Origin: Hemileia vastatrix
Lineage: Eukaryota; Basidiomycota; Pucciniomycetes; Pucciniales; Zaghouaniaceae
Direction: 5' to 3'
DNA: 64,000 nt
Assembly: GCA_030280995.1 (NCBI GenBank)
Contig: JASXTE010000004.1
Span: forward strand, 12,205,501 to 12,269,500
A program made the position numbers and the translations under genes. Below are positions 25,188 to 35,702 of this stretch, one piece after another (position 1 is the first letter of the stretch; each line of letters opens with the position of its first letter). The notes under the pieces were generated by a model that was not told the origin of the DNA, searched no databases, and saw only the letters and a program-made list of their open reading frames with translations.

Positions 25188-25558
25188 CTAAGCTTTGTCA
25201 ATAGCCACAGCGTCACAATCCTCTACACAGACAGTCTCCTATAGAATCGTACAACCAATCAAGGGTTATAAAGAAACAATAAGATTATTGTACGGACAGA
25301 TACTTGGGTGATATAAGTTGAATAATAAAATATCAATCATGGGCTTACTCTGTAGTGGGGTCGGTGGTGGTGAACGCGGTGGTAGTAGTGGGGACGGCAT
25401 CCATCGCAATCGTACTGGAATGATGCCAAGCCAAAGTTAAGACCACAAAAAATTTGAGAACCTGAGATCTCACATACACGGTGATGGTGGTTAGGTTCAG
25501 CAAGGGCAGCAACCAAGAAGAGGGCAAGAACGGTAAATGAGGCAATTACGGAGCGCAT
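25188..25558 (-). CDS. Small secreted Cys/His-rich protein, candidate effector
   Basis: Start ATG 25556-25558 (MRSVIASFTVLALFLVAALA); the upstream ATG at 25591 would bury the signal peptide. Residues 1-20 form a classic signal peptide with a hydrophobic core and AEA-like cleavage region. The mature part has CEISGSQIFC and CDGC, four cysteines, then a His/Tyr-rich tail. Without splicing the frame ends at 25337 (73 aa). A GTAAGC donor at 25348 and a TATAG acceptor at 25239-25240 would remove a 110-bp intron in phase 0 and add ETVCVEDCDAVAIDKA, giving 86 residues and six cysteines; this model is inferred. A TATA box lies about 95 bp upstream. The gene sits in a GC-richer non-TE island, as candidate effectors of plant-pathogenic fungi often do. 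No homologue is recognised. Confidence 0.65.
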
Positions 25559-25650
25559 CTTGATAAAGCAGAAGAAATGATTTGTACTCAAGTGTTGAAT
25601 GGAATGGAAGAATTGAAAGTAGATGTAGTAAAATGATCAAGATGGGGGTG

Positions 25651-25658
25651 TTTTTATA
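25651..25658 (-). promoter_or_regulatory. TATA box of the secreted-protein gene
   Basis: TATAAAAA on the minus strand, about 95 bp before the proposed ATG at 25558, in locally GC-richer sequence where such a motif is unlikely by chance. Confidence 0.55.
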
Positions 25659-25800
25659 CGCATTCTGCACTCTCAGAGAAGCCGTTGATCGCCATCATGC
25701 CAATTCTCATTCTCAGAGGGCAGCTCCAAGAACGAGGGCGCGCAAAAACGGACCTGTCAGTTGGGATGCTGAGAATGGCTTAGTAGCTCTCAGTTTATGA

Positions 25801-26727
25801 CACATCTATCCTGAGCGGAGAATTATAACCTTGGCCATCCAGTCATAAAACTCCCTCTTCCCGCATAGCGTGATAACCCTTGCACTGAGGTTGGCGATCC
25901 TGGAATTCCGGTGCAAATCGGAAGCCGTAGTAGTGTAATGCTGGCGGTTAACATCTTACTACTAAGATAGATCTAAGCGAACTGCTTTGTCAACCAATCC
26001 ACATTCTTTCCTTCTTCGTCTCAGCGTGACAACTTCTCTGCGCGCGTCGGATGCTAGATAATCCTCATCCAATTCTTTCCACCTTCCATCCGTCTCTATT
26101 CTTTTGATAGACACAACCTACTAGGGCACAAAATAATGGCGCATAAAGAGCGATCAAAACCAATATGTAAAATTTTGGTTCAGTTACTTTGCCTACTAAT
26201 ATTAACACCGATGCGAGGCGTAACCTTAGCACAATTGACGGAGATGCCAAGTCATTTGTTTCCTTTTCTCTCGTTGTAATCAACTCTTGGAATATTGCTC
26301 AATCACTAAATACATTGGAACATCAAGTTACTGGAGCTTATCCTTAACTCTGTTTTAGTTACCCTGGTTGAACTTTTGACACTCACTGCATCAGTTTTGC
26401 GTGCTACGAAATAATAGTTTGTTTGTTGTTAAGGATCACTTGTATTTTGAGTGTTGAAACCTAAAAATTTTGGGGCAATCATTCTTTTCAATATGAATGT
26501 GAAATAAATTAACGGCAACAAGCACACTTTTAAGAATCCAGATCTCTATCATCTTCGCAGTTATTACACAGCAAAAGCGTATTTCCCTGAAAAATTCCAC
26601 TTTTACATTGACATTTTTCCATAATTGCTGATTCTTTCAAGAATTTATTTACTCTTTCGTTGCAAGAAAATAAAGTTTAGAAATATTTTTTGTCACTGGA
26701 AGAAAGATGTGGCAACTGGGCCCCTAA

Positions 26728-26729
<2 letters not shown>
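25801..26729. other. GC-richer flank of the secreted-protein gene, no supported gene
   Basis: Sequence with moderate GC and CG dinucleotides. A minus-strand frame at 26065-26283 has one hydrophobic stretch (FYILVLIALYAPLFCALVG) but no other support. No TE motif seen. Confidence 0.4.

Positions 26730-26768
<39 letters not shown>
26730..26768. repeat. Poly(T) tract, 39 bp
   Basis: Uninterrupted T run; on the minus strand this is a poly(A) tail-like tract, possibly marking the 3' end of a retroposed sequence whose body would lie at about 26769-26940. No target duplication was identified. Confidence 0.8.
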
Positions 26769-26769
<1 letters not shown>

Positions 26770-27529
26770 GTTGTCTGATTATAACTTCTTGAAATCATTA
26801 TTCAAGCCCAATAGAAATTTTCGTGTAAAAAAATGAGGGAATTAAAAAGAAAGGAGACATGCAGGTATTTCAGAGAGTCATCTATCCCAATTGAGATTTC
26901 GGCATTGTGACCTAGGTGTCCGCGAGTTCGAAAGACAAACATAGCTTTATGTTTTTTAATTTTTTCCCTTGTTTTCATTCCCTAGAATTTTTTTTTTTAA
27001 AAAAAAATACTCCTTTGGTTAGAAGAAAAAATACATTGATGGAAAATTTTAAAAATTTTATAAGAAGTATAAAGTAAAAAATGATAAAGAAAAATCAGCC
27101 AATGACATCTTTATAACAAAATCTTGTAATAGAAAAGATGGGGAAAAAAATAAAAAATGAAAATGAAATAGTACATTTTTTTTACCTCCTTTAATAATTT
27201 AGGCTTCCTTTTAAGATATCATTATATTCATAATTAGATTAATATTTCAATGTTTTCAATGTGTTTAATCAATATATATAGCGTTGAGAAACTATGAACA
27301 AAAAGGAAATGTGTTCCTTGCAGCCTTCAATGATCCAAATTAGATGCAATTCAAAGGATTTTTTTTTTGACTCTTTCAGAATTCTCACCACATACACTGA
27401 GTGAAAAAAAATAACAGCTGGTAGGCAAGTTGTTTTTTTGTGCCCCAGACTACCCTCAGAGTAACCTCAGTAGTAACCTCAGCAGTGTCAGTATTATTGT
27501 TGCTCGTTAATTTTACTTTCTGTAAACAA
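26769..27529. other. No gene seen
   Basis: AT-rich sequence with short homopolymers. The patch GTCCGCGAGTTCGAAAG at about 26919-26935 resembles a tRNA T-arm/B-box but lacks a matching A-box at tRNA spacing. Confidence 0.4.
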
Positions 27530-27876
27530 TCTTTACAGTTATAAAATCCAGTGAGAAAAGGCGCTCTTAGACAATATTACGGATTGTTAACTGACCTTTA
27601 CAGTTATACAGTCCAGTGAGAAAAGGCGCTCTTAGACAATATTACGGATTGTTAACTGACCTGTAAAGAACAAAAGAAAGTGGATAATGAGCAGAGAAAT
27701 GAGCACAATGATGATTATTATTGCATCCATATATATATCTAATGATAATACTGCTAACCTTTACAGTTATACAATCCAGTGAGCAAAGGCGCTCTTAGAC
27801 AATATTACGGATTGTTAACTGACCTTTAAAGAACAACAGAAAGTGGATAACGAGCAGAGAAATGAGCACAATGATG
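27530..27876. repeat. Three copies of a 65-120 bp direct repeat
   Basis: Core CTTTACAGTTATA...CCAGTGAGAAAAGGCGCTCTTAGACAATATTACGG (shown in part) at 27530-27596, 27597-27662 and 27757-27823. Copies 2 and 3 also share the downstream tail GAACAA[AC]AGAAAGTGGATAA to about 27714 and 27876. Each core ends in an ACAAT/ATTGT mini-palindrome. Copies are nearly identical, so the duplication is recent. Confidence 0.88.
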
Positions 27877-28568
27877 AAGTTACAAACTACCATGTACTAC
27901 AATATATTTAGTGCTCTAACTGTACTGCAAGTCCCACACTTCGACATTTTTCTCTTTTAAATTGTGTTAGAAGAATCTATCGGAATACTAAGTTTAAGTA
28001 TAATGTATAAATAAAATATAACAAGACTGTATCAACTATTCTTACAAGTAGTTCTACAAGGAGTTTGAGACTCACTAAAGTAACTTTCAAAATTTATTTA
28101 AGCACATTGGAAGAAGGAACTTACCAGTATTTTACCTAACTTTGGTGTTTCATGCAAGGGTAGGATCACTGTCTTGAATCCAATCACTTAAAATCCCTGC
28201 TGCCCCCCCCCCAACTGATTGCTCATGTTTTCCTGTTCTTCAATCTTCCAACTCTTTCTAATCATTATCTTGAGTGAAACCCTCTTTTATCAATCCACAT
28301 ATGCTCTCATATTCAACTCTGCACTCATGCACTGTGACTCCCCTTTCAAAACATAAGCTTCAAAAAAATTATAGGCAGATTTAGCTTATTTAGATTTTTT
28401 TGTTTTATTTTTATTTTTTTATTTGATGAATTTCAAAGACATTGATTGGAAATTTATACTAACCTAGATATTTTTAATTTTTGAATTTTTTGATCCTTTA
28501 CTTTTTTTTTTTTTTAGAAAAAAATGTTGATTTTATATAATTTAGATATTGTCAATATCATTTTATTA
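27877..28568. other. No gene seen
   Basis: AT-rich sequence with a C run at 28202-28212; no frame or repeat of note. Confidence 0.4.
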
Positions 28569-28620
28569 GGGGGCATCAATGTTCAGGGATCCGCAATTAG
28601 GGATCAGGAATTTTTTTTCC
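28569..28620 (+). repeat. Harbinger-type terminal repeat upstream of the transposase
   Basis: GGGGGCATCAATGTTCAGGG followed by GATCCGCAATTAGGGATCAGGA; it shares GGGGG-ATCAATGTT and GATCCGCAATTA with the 35826 end. A nested hairpin (CCACTAGCCC...GGGCTAGTGG) lies just inside at about 28658-28680. Confidence 0.65.
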
Positions 28621-28947
28621 CGGGATCAGACATTATTAATTGCAGAAGATTCTTATCCACTAGCCCTGGGGCTAGTGGATAAGAAATCCACGATAATGCA
28701 TTATGCCGCCTCTTATACCCCAATTTCCATTCCTAATTCCTGATCCCAAACTCATCTCATCCATGATGGATTTTCAAGAAAGTCACATGACTCATAATTG
28801 CTGATGCCATCCTTAAGTCTCTCCTCACTCTATGCTACTTAATTTTGGTGGCGAACACTTAAGTTTTTTTTCTATCTACACACCCCAACTGCACATTTGG
28901 CGGTGAATTCCCAATTCCCTCATCACATAACCCTTCCACCGGCAACA

Positions 28948-30207
28948 ATGAAACACCTCTCTACTAGGAAGCTACTTCACTCAACAATGAATGCTATTAC
29001 TTTTCTTTTAGTTCTTTACTATAAATCTGACTCTGATTTGGAAGATGCTTTAGCTTATATGTGTTTTCTTTCCAAAAAGCGTTACATCATCACCAGGGGG
29101 CCAAATCTTTATCATGATCCCCGATATGATCTGGCCTCCATTCTCAACATTCCTCATTTAAACTTCACACAACTTTTTAGAACTTCTCCTGATTCTTTCT
29201 TCAAACTTTATCAACTCATCTCCAATCATCCTATCTTCCATAACAATTCTCATAACAAACAGCATAATCCTGCCATCCAACTTGCTGTTGCTCTATGTCG
29301 CTTTGGCTCAAATGGAAATGGTGCTGCCGTAAGACGTTTGGATAATCTCTTTAACATAGGATATGGTACCGTGATATTATACACCAAGCGCTGTATGATT
29401 GCTATCCTTTCCCTCAAGTCTCAAACTCTTGCTTGGCCAACTCCAGAACAGCAACTTGAATCCTCTCAAGTAATGCAAGCTGAAGGTTTCCCTGGCTGTA
29501 TAGGTTTTGTTGATGGCACAACCATCCCTTTGAGTCAAAAGCCTGCTCATGATGGAAACCATTATTTTGATTGCAAAAAAAGGTTTCTTCAAAATCTCCT
29601 CCAAGTTCTCATCTTTCACAATCTAACTTTTCATCTTCTTTCTAGATACTCTATTGCTGTTTAACTTGTATGCGATGTCAATAAAAAATTTATTGCTTTT
29701 CACAGTGGCTGCCCTGGATCATGTCATGACTCTTCCATCTTCCAAAGAATGAGGATTTCTCAATCCCCTGACTCATACTTTGACGAATCTCAGTACCTCC
29801 TTGCAGACTCAGCATATGCAAGTGGAAAGTACATTATACCTGGTTTCCGTGGTGCAAATTCAGAAAATGACCCCAAAACTAAATTTAATTATCACCTTGC
29901 ACAATCAAGAGTACAAATTGAACATGCTATAGGTATTTTAAAGGGACAATTTTCTAGTCTTCGGGAGCTCAGAATCCAATTTCAAAAAAAATTGGAGATC
30001 AAAACTGCAAATCATTGGATCATGACTTGCATAATACTCCACAATATTCTAGCTGATTTAAAGGATGAGTGGAATGATATTTATGAAGAAGAGGATCCTG
30101 AACCACCACTGGCACTCCCCTCCCTTGATTCACAAATCATTCAATCAACCGGCATACGCCCCATTATAATGCCAATTACTCTCCAACATTTCTCTTCACC
30201 CTTTTAA
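28948..30207 (+). pseudogene. PIF/Harbinger (HARBI1-like) DDE transposase, one in-frame stop
   Basis: The first ATG in frame is 28948 (MKHLSTRKLL). A 63-bp GT-AG intron at 29583-29645 (acceptor TTTCTAG, branch-like CTAAC) restores the conserved CKKR-YSIAV junction in phase 2. Catalytic triad: Asp in GFVDGTTIPL (about residue 190), Asp in LLADSAYASGKY, Glu in RVQIEHAIGILKG, all typical of the DDE_Tnp_4 fold; ILHNIL follows as in the family. The only lesion is TAA at 29662-29664, just after YSIAV, where family members usually have Gln, so CAA to TAA is the simple explanation. The acidic C-terminus (NDIYEEEDPE) is also usual. Length, about 400 residues after splicing, is normal. Its partner is the Myb/SANT-like gene at the other end. 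Confidence 0.9.
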
Positions 30208-30719
30208 TTTTTAATTTTTATGTTTTCATACTTTCCAAATGTCCTCTTTGTGTACTTTAATCACTTGGTTTTGTATTTTGGTTTGTTGCATATTCATTTT
30301 TTTTTTGAATTTAGGGTGAATATCTTTTTTTTGGATGGCTCATTGGTTTTCTTTCACTTCCTCAACATGAAATCGCATATTTTCTTATATCACATATTTT
30401 GTCAGTGATTTTTTTTTTTCATTCATCACTCATATCCTTTTCATCCTCTTCTCAAACATCCCTCAAATATTTTGGTTGCATTTATTTTCTCAACTAAACT
30501 CACCAGGTAGGTCATTTTTTTTCTTTTTTCATGGCTTTTTATTTGCTAATCATGATTTTTTTTTTTTTTGCTTTTTTTTGCTTTTTTTTTGCTTTTTTTT
30601 TTTTTTTTTTTTTGTAAGTGCTTCTTTTATTTTTGTTCTAGGGTAAACTAATTTTTGTTTTGCTTTTTTCTCTTTTTTCTCTTTTTTTTTGTTTTTTTTC
30701 TCTCCTTCACCCCTCTTTA
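30208..30719. other. T-rich 3' flank of the transposase
   Basis: T-rich on the plus strand, with long T runs at 30559-30568 and 30590-30614. No coding frame beyond spurious Phe-rich ones. Confidence 0.5.
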
Positions 30720-31390
30720 TCATCCTCAAGGCCCCCCTTTTTCCCTCTCTTTACCTGTCTCTGACCCCCTTTTTACCCCCTTTCCCCCCTCTTTAGGTCC
30801 CTCATCACCCCCCTTCCCCTCTTTTTAGGTGCTTCAATACACCCCCCTTCCCCTCTCTTTATGTCCCTCAAAGCCCCCCCTTCACCTCTCTTTTGCCGCC
30901 TCAAACCCCCCCTTCACCTCTCTTTACCCACATCAAACCCCCCCTTTCCCTCTCTTTAGGCGCCTCAAACACCCCCCCTTCCCCCTCTACCCAATCCTTA
31001 CATCCTCCTCTACCCCCCCCCCCCCTGATTATTAACAAACGATCGTTACAGATCGTTCGTTAACAAGGAGGTGGGGGGGGGGGGGGGGTAGAGAAAGTGG
31101 TAAAGGTTTGGGAGGGGGTAAGGTGATTGGAAGGGGGGGGGGGGTTTGAGGTGCCTAAGGAGAGGGGAATGGGGGGGGGGTTTGAGGCGCCTAAGGTGAG
31201 GGGAATGGGGGGGGGGTTGAGGCGCCTAAGGTGAGGGGAATGGGGGGGATTTGAGGCAGCTAAAGAGGGGGGAATGGGGGGGGTTTGAGGCAGCTAAAGA
31301 GGGGGGAAGGAGGGTGATGAGGGACCTAAAGAGGGGGGAAAGGGGGGTATTTCAGGGGGATTTTGAGGCAGGCAAGGAGAGCATTTGAGG
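30720..31390. repeat. Giant inverted repeat of C-rich and G-rich minisatellites
   Basis: Left arm (30720-31025): tandem units of about 36 bp built from CCCCCCTTC, CCCTCTCTTTAGG and CGCCTCAAAC. Right arm (31068-31390): the reverse complement, as GGGGGGTTTGAGGCGCCTAAG and GAGGGGAATGG units. The centre at about 31030-31062 is a palindrome with arms AACAAACGATC and GATCGTTCGTT. Strand asymmetry is extreme, with G runs up to 16 (31073 on), so both a long hairpin and G-quadruplex structures are possible. Frames across it are spurious. Confidence 0.92.
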
Positions 31391-32025
31391 GGGAAAAGGG
31401 GACATTTATGGGAGATAAAGATGGGTTACCAACTTTCAAATAAAGATACTAACAAATTTTTGTTTGTAATTTTGATTATTTTTTTTATTTTTTTTGCAGT
31501 AATATAGAAAAAAAAAAATTCTTTCTGATAAGGACTGTCCCTCTTATTTACAAAACAAAAAAGGTTTATAATTTTATTTTTAATTTTTCTATAATTAATT
31601 TTTGTGATTTTGATTTTATTTAAATAATTTTTTTATTTTTTATTTTTATTTTACTGATTTTTTTTTTTTTTCATGATCTTGTGAGAAGGTTTTTAATAAC
31701 CAATCTTCAGGTTCACTTTTAATTTTTTTTTTAATTTTTTTTTTTTGTGATTTAATTTTTACTGAAATTTTCTTTTTTGAATGAATTTAATTATTAATTT
31801 TTTTTAATAGGATTTTGCTTTTATTGTGTTTTTTAAAATAAAACCTCAGGTTTTTTTTTTATAAATTTTTTTTTTGGAAAATTTTTTACTGATTTTTTGG
31901 TTTTTTTTTCAATTTTATTTTTAAAATAAAAAAACAGCTTTTTTTATTATTAGGGAGGAATTTTTTTTAAAAAAAATTTGAGTTAAAATTTTATTGACAA
32001 TTAATTTTTTTTTCAGATCAAAAAA
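31391..32025. other. T/A-rich stretch upstream of TET/JBP-like gene 2
   Basis: Long T-rich low-complexity DNA, with no gene. It presumably holds the promoter of the following gene, but no motif can be picked out. Confidence 0.4.
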
Positions 32026-33276
32026 ATGTCTTCTTCTTCTGATTCACCCCCTTACTTTTCTCTTATCTTCATCTTTATCTTCTTTATCATCTTCATCTTT
32101 ATCATCTCTATCATCTTCTTTGAAATCAACTCTATCATCTTCTTTGAAATCAACTTCCATACAATCATCTTCTAAATCATCAAAAAAAATTAAAGATAAT
32201 CAGTCTCATCAGAAGAAAAGATATTTAAAAAAAAGATTCTCTGCAAAAGTTATTTTTGTCATATCCCAAACATTTTTTTTTTATAAAACTAAAGTAGATA
32301 AAAAAATTCAATATCCGAAAAAATTCCCAGAAGATATCAAATATCTAACAGAATTTGGAGATGATCGAGTTGTTGCAGTTATCAGCAATGCTTTTAAGCC
32401 TCAATTCATTTTGGAAGTTCATTCATTCAATGGTGTAAAAGATGAAGCTTTTAATCAACTATCCGATCTTATCATAACTCTTTATCAAATGGCTTTGGTT
32501 CGGTTACCTATAAGGAATAATAATTTGTTGGGTGGTATCATGATTGGTTTTGATTGGAGACCTGGTTTTGTCAAAGGATATTCTCTTGGTATGTCTAATA
32601 ATTTTTGTTCCATTCTTAATATCATTTCACTTATTTCAATTATATAGGTATATATTCATTGCTCAATTATATCACTAAAGCACAAAAAGATGAAGATTTT
32701 CGCTTATGGGACACTCTACCTTTCTTTAATTCTTTTCTTGCTCTTCGACTCAAAAAGCTCTGTAATAAGGCATTTGAAAAAAATCATGAACTTGCAACCA
32801 AAGTTGGAATACCGAATTGGTGTGACTCTAAATGGGAAGATATCATCCACGAATATCTTTTATTTTCTAATGTTATTATCACTCATTCTGGATTCCACAA
32901 TAGGATTCATATCAATAGGAATGATGCCAATTTTCTTACTTTTGGAATATTCTCATATATCAAACTGATAACTGGCCACCCAATACCATCTCCAGCTAAA
33001 ATCAAAGGACATGGTTTATATTTTCCAGACCACCGGTGCATCATTGATTTTGGTTTGGGAAATGGTATCATCGAAACTATTTGGAATTCTTCTAAGGATA
33101 ATCATCAAACGACCAAAGCTCCTCCTGGTTTGGAATCCTGTCAAGATTTCACTCATTTCAGTTGTTCTTTCCAAATAAGTCAAAAGTTGATTCAAAGAAT
33201 CAACAAAATAAAGAAAGAAGGTAAAGTTAATCAATTTAAAAAAACTTTATCTAGATCAAAAAAGTATGGGGATTAG
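32026..33276 (+). CDS. TET/JBP-like dioxygenase gene 2, HxD aspartate replaced by Asn
   Basis: Exon 1 to 32588, a 59-bp GT-AG intron (32589-32647), exon 2 32648-33276; phase joins YSLG to IYSLLNYITKA. The likely start ATG 32026 (MSSSSDSPP) is one frame off the rest, so a small indel lies in the Ser-rich N-terminus, or the start is elsewhere. After a Ser/Lys-rich leader come GGIMIGFDWRPGF and the beta-helix core: FHNRIHINRNDANFLTFGIF, then GLYFPDHRCIIDF, GNGIIETIWNSS and NHQTTKAP. Alignment to the other copy in this window puts HIN over HLD, so the iron-binding Asp appears to be Asn (AAT), one G-to-A change from GAT; a neighbouring Asp (NDAN) might compensate. The distal His is kept. No internal stop after the N-terminus. 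It is probably inactive, or has altered metal binding, unless the alignment is shifted. Confidence 0.65.
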
Positions 33277-33570
33277 AGTTGTCATCAAAAATTTTATATT
33301 TTTTCATAACTTTTTAATAAATATTTTTTATATATCAATTTCCTCAACTAAAGTAATGGGCCAACAAACTTGTGTTGTATAACAGGTAATCATGATAACA
33401 TTTATTTGTTTCATGGGGTTCCTCTTGCCTATACCTATGGAAAGTCCCAAACTTTTGTTTCTCGACTTGGTCAGCATTTTGGCTTGAGGAATTGTCATTA
33501 CTTTAAACTAGGGAAATTGATATATATTAGATATTTATTTAATAATTTATGTAATTATATTAAATTTAGA
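33277..33570. other. 3' flank of TET/JBP-like gene 2, no gene seen
   Basis: AT-rich; a short plus-strand frame at 33370-33573 has no recognisable features. Confidence 0.35.
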
Positions 33571-33970
33571 TGACTTCCACCCCTTACTTCAATAAAATGC
33601 AGGGGGGGGGGTATTGCCAAATTTTCAAATCTGACATGTGAAATTGATGACTTAGAAAAATTTTAGTGATACCCACCCCTTGCTTCAATAAAATGCAGGG
33701 GAGAGTATTGCCAACTTTTTTAAACAGATATAGAATTTTTTTGACTAGTAAATATTTTTGTGATACCCGTCCCTTACTTCAATAAAATCCATGGGGGGTT
33801 TTGCCAAAATTTCTTATAAGACTTGTGAAATTCTTGACATGTAAGTATTTTTGGGATACCGGTAAAATGCAGGGGGTAGTAAAGCCAAATTTTCATATAA
33901 AACTTTCAAGATTCATGACATGAAAGAATTTTTGTGATACCCACCCCTTACTTCAAAAAAATCCAGGGGT
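33571..33970. repeat. Tandem repeat, about 95-bp unit, five copies
   Basis: Units start near 33571, 33665, 33763, 33855 (partly deleted) and 33936. Each has GATACCCACCCCTTACTTCA then ATAAAATGCAGGGG, followed by TATTGCCAAATTTTCA. Unit length varies from about 80 to 98 bp. The CCCC and GGGG blocks within each unit could pair. It lies between TET/JBP-like gene 2 and the Myb-like gene. Confidence 0.85.
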
Positions 33971-34126
33971 GGGGGATTGTCAAATTTTCAAAGGAGACTT
34001 GAAAATTTTATTTAAAAAAAGAATATTTAACATTAAAATACGATATTTCAAGAAATACAGAAAATAATGATAAAATTTATGTACAAATAAATATGAACAC
34101 ATGAAGTGTGAAAGAAATAAAAGAAA

Positions 34127-35476
34127 CTAGTCAACAAAAAATTTCATTAATTTTTCTATTTCTTCAACAGATTTTTTTGCTTTAATGCATTCAATCAAGA
34201 AATCTTTCTTTTTAGAAATTTCTTGAAGATCATGCTTATACTTCATCTGTTCCATTAAGTTTTGATGCTCGAGTGTTTTTTCCTCTTTTTTGCATTTTTC
34301 AATACTAGGAGTTAACTCGAACTTCTTCTCCTCCAAATCTTGGACCCGATCATCCTTCTGTAAGGAGAGCTCGTACTTCCTCTCTTCCAAATCTTGTACT
34401 CTGTCATCCCTCCTTAAAGAGAGCTCGTATTTCTTCTTTTCAAAGCTTAGAGTCTCTTTAGCAATTTCCACTTGTTCTAGAGTGAGAATAAAAATTAACA
34501 TAAAGTAGAAGAAAAGCAGAGTAAAGTAATAAGAGGTATGATATCACTTACCAGCATCACGTTTCTATAAAAACTGTTCCATCAAAGAAAAAATTGTTTG
34601 TGATGAAGTATCACTTTTTCTTCTTCTTTGGGAGAGGAAATTTAGACTACTTGAAGCCCTTCTCTTTTTGTTCAACGTAGCATTTTCCTCCTCATAATTG
34701 TCACTAGCTTCAGACTCAGTTGATTGAGGATCCTGGGTTTGTTCATCAGCCTTTTAAGAAATAAGAAAACGATAAGTAAATAAAAAATAGAATTGATTAG
34801 ATAAAAGAAAAAAGAAACAGACCTGAGTTAGATTTGGTTGGGTTAAATCACCTATAGGATCTACAGAAAAGCTATCTAGATATGACACATTCAAATGAGG
34901 GGAGGCTTGAGTGGAGGAAGAGGATGGCAAAAGATTTGCTTCGACATCATGTTCGGAGATAGGATCTTCTCCATCCAACATGTTCACAGGATTAACATCA
35001 GCTCTCTCTCCAAAAATTGCATCCATATCTTTAAAGTAAGGACATAAAGAATCAAGTTTATCGTCTATGGATTTTATGCCCTTAGTTATATCATTGTCGG
35101 TAATCCCAAAACCAGTGGAAGATGAAAGAGCCTTTGCCTTCTTGTATTTTTCTCGGTAATGCTTGAAGCGTTCAGACATCTGTTTAGGCAAAAGATCAAT
35201 CCTTCCCTTGGTCTTATTACGTAATTCATTTGCCATTAGAAGATAGCCATTAACTTTTGATGCGGGGGGCCATCCTACTTTAGTGGCATACTCAGTACCA
35301 AAACAAGAATCATAGTTAGATTTGGTTTTCAGCCAGTTGATAAGAATGAGATGTTCATCTTTTTTTAATTGAACGGTCTTTGCTTTCTCAGCTGAGTGGG
35401 GGAAAGAGGAAGTAGTGGGAATTGAAGAACAACTGGGTGATAGCTGCCTTTGAGAAGATCTAGGATGATGAGGCAT
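34127..35476 (-). pseudogene. Myb/SANT-like accessory protein of PIF/Harbinger, one in-frame stop
   Basis: Such proteins bind the transposon ends and help import the Harbinger transposase into the nucleus. Exons 35476-34823, 34750-34552 and 34476-34127 join in phase across two short GT-AG introns (donors GTCTGT and GTAAGT; acceptors AAAAG and CTCTAG). The start is MPHHPRSSQR; the upstream ATG at 35512 adds only a hydrophobic leader. Residues 45-140 form a trihelix/Myb-like domain (LINWLKTKSNYD, NGYLLMANELRNKTKG, MSERFKHYREKYKKAK). The C-terminus is a charged coiled coil with the duplicated KYELSL[RQ][RK]DDRVQDLEE. A TAG at 34565-34567 interrupts exon 2 (consistent with CAG to TAG). The gene reads inward from the right terminal repeat. 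Confidence 0.8.
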
Positions 35477-35702
35477 GTTATTATAAATGAAGATGAAAAG
35501 GAGGAGAAACAAGCAGATGAGATAGCAAGATGAAAAGGAGAAGAATCAAATAGATGAAATGGGGAGAAATTCTGAGCGGATAGAATGAACAGGATGGGAT
35601 GAGAATGGAAGTGCGCAGCAAGGTAGAAGGCTGGGATATCCAGAAAGTTGTCCAAGATGTGGTTATCAAATATTGAGGATAAAAATTTCAGATAAGAGGT
35701 GA

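Noticed and set aside
25582..25800. 72-aa plus-strand frame
   Set aside because: It overlaps the TATA box and 5' region of the better-supported secreted-protein gene on the other strand.
26065..26283. 72-aa minus-strand frame with a hydrophobic segment
   Set aside because: No promoter, splice or family evidence; length is compatible with chance in GC-richer sequence.
26890..26940. Possible tRNA gene or tRNA-derived SINE head (GTTCGAAAG B-box-like)
   Set aside because: No A-box at proper spacing, no cloverleaf stems, and the nearby poly(T) is on the wrong side for a plus-strand SINE. A covariance-model scan would settle it.
30829..31035. Pro/Leu-rich 68-aa frame
   Set aside because: It is the translation of the C-rich minisatellite arm.
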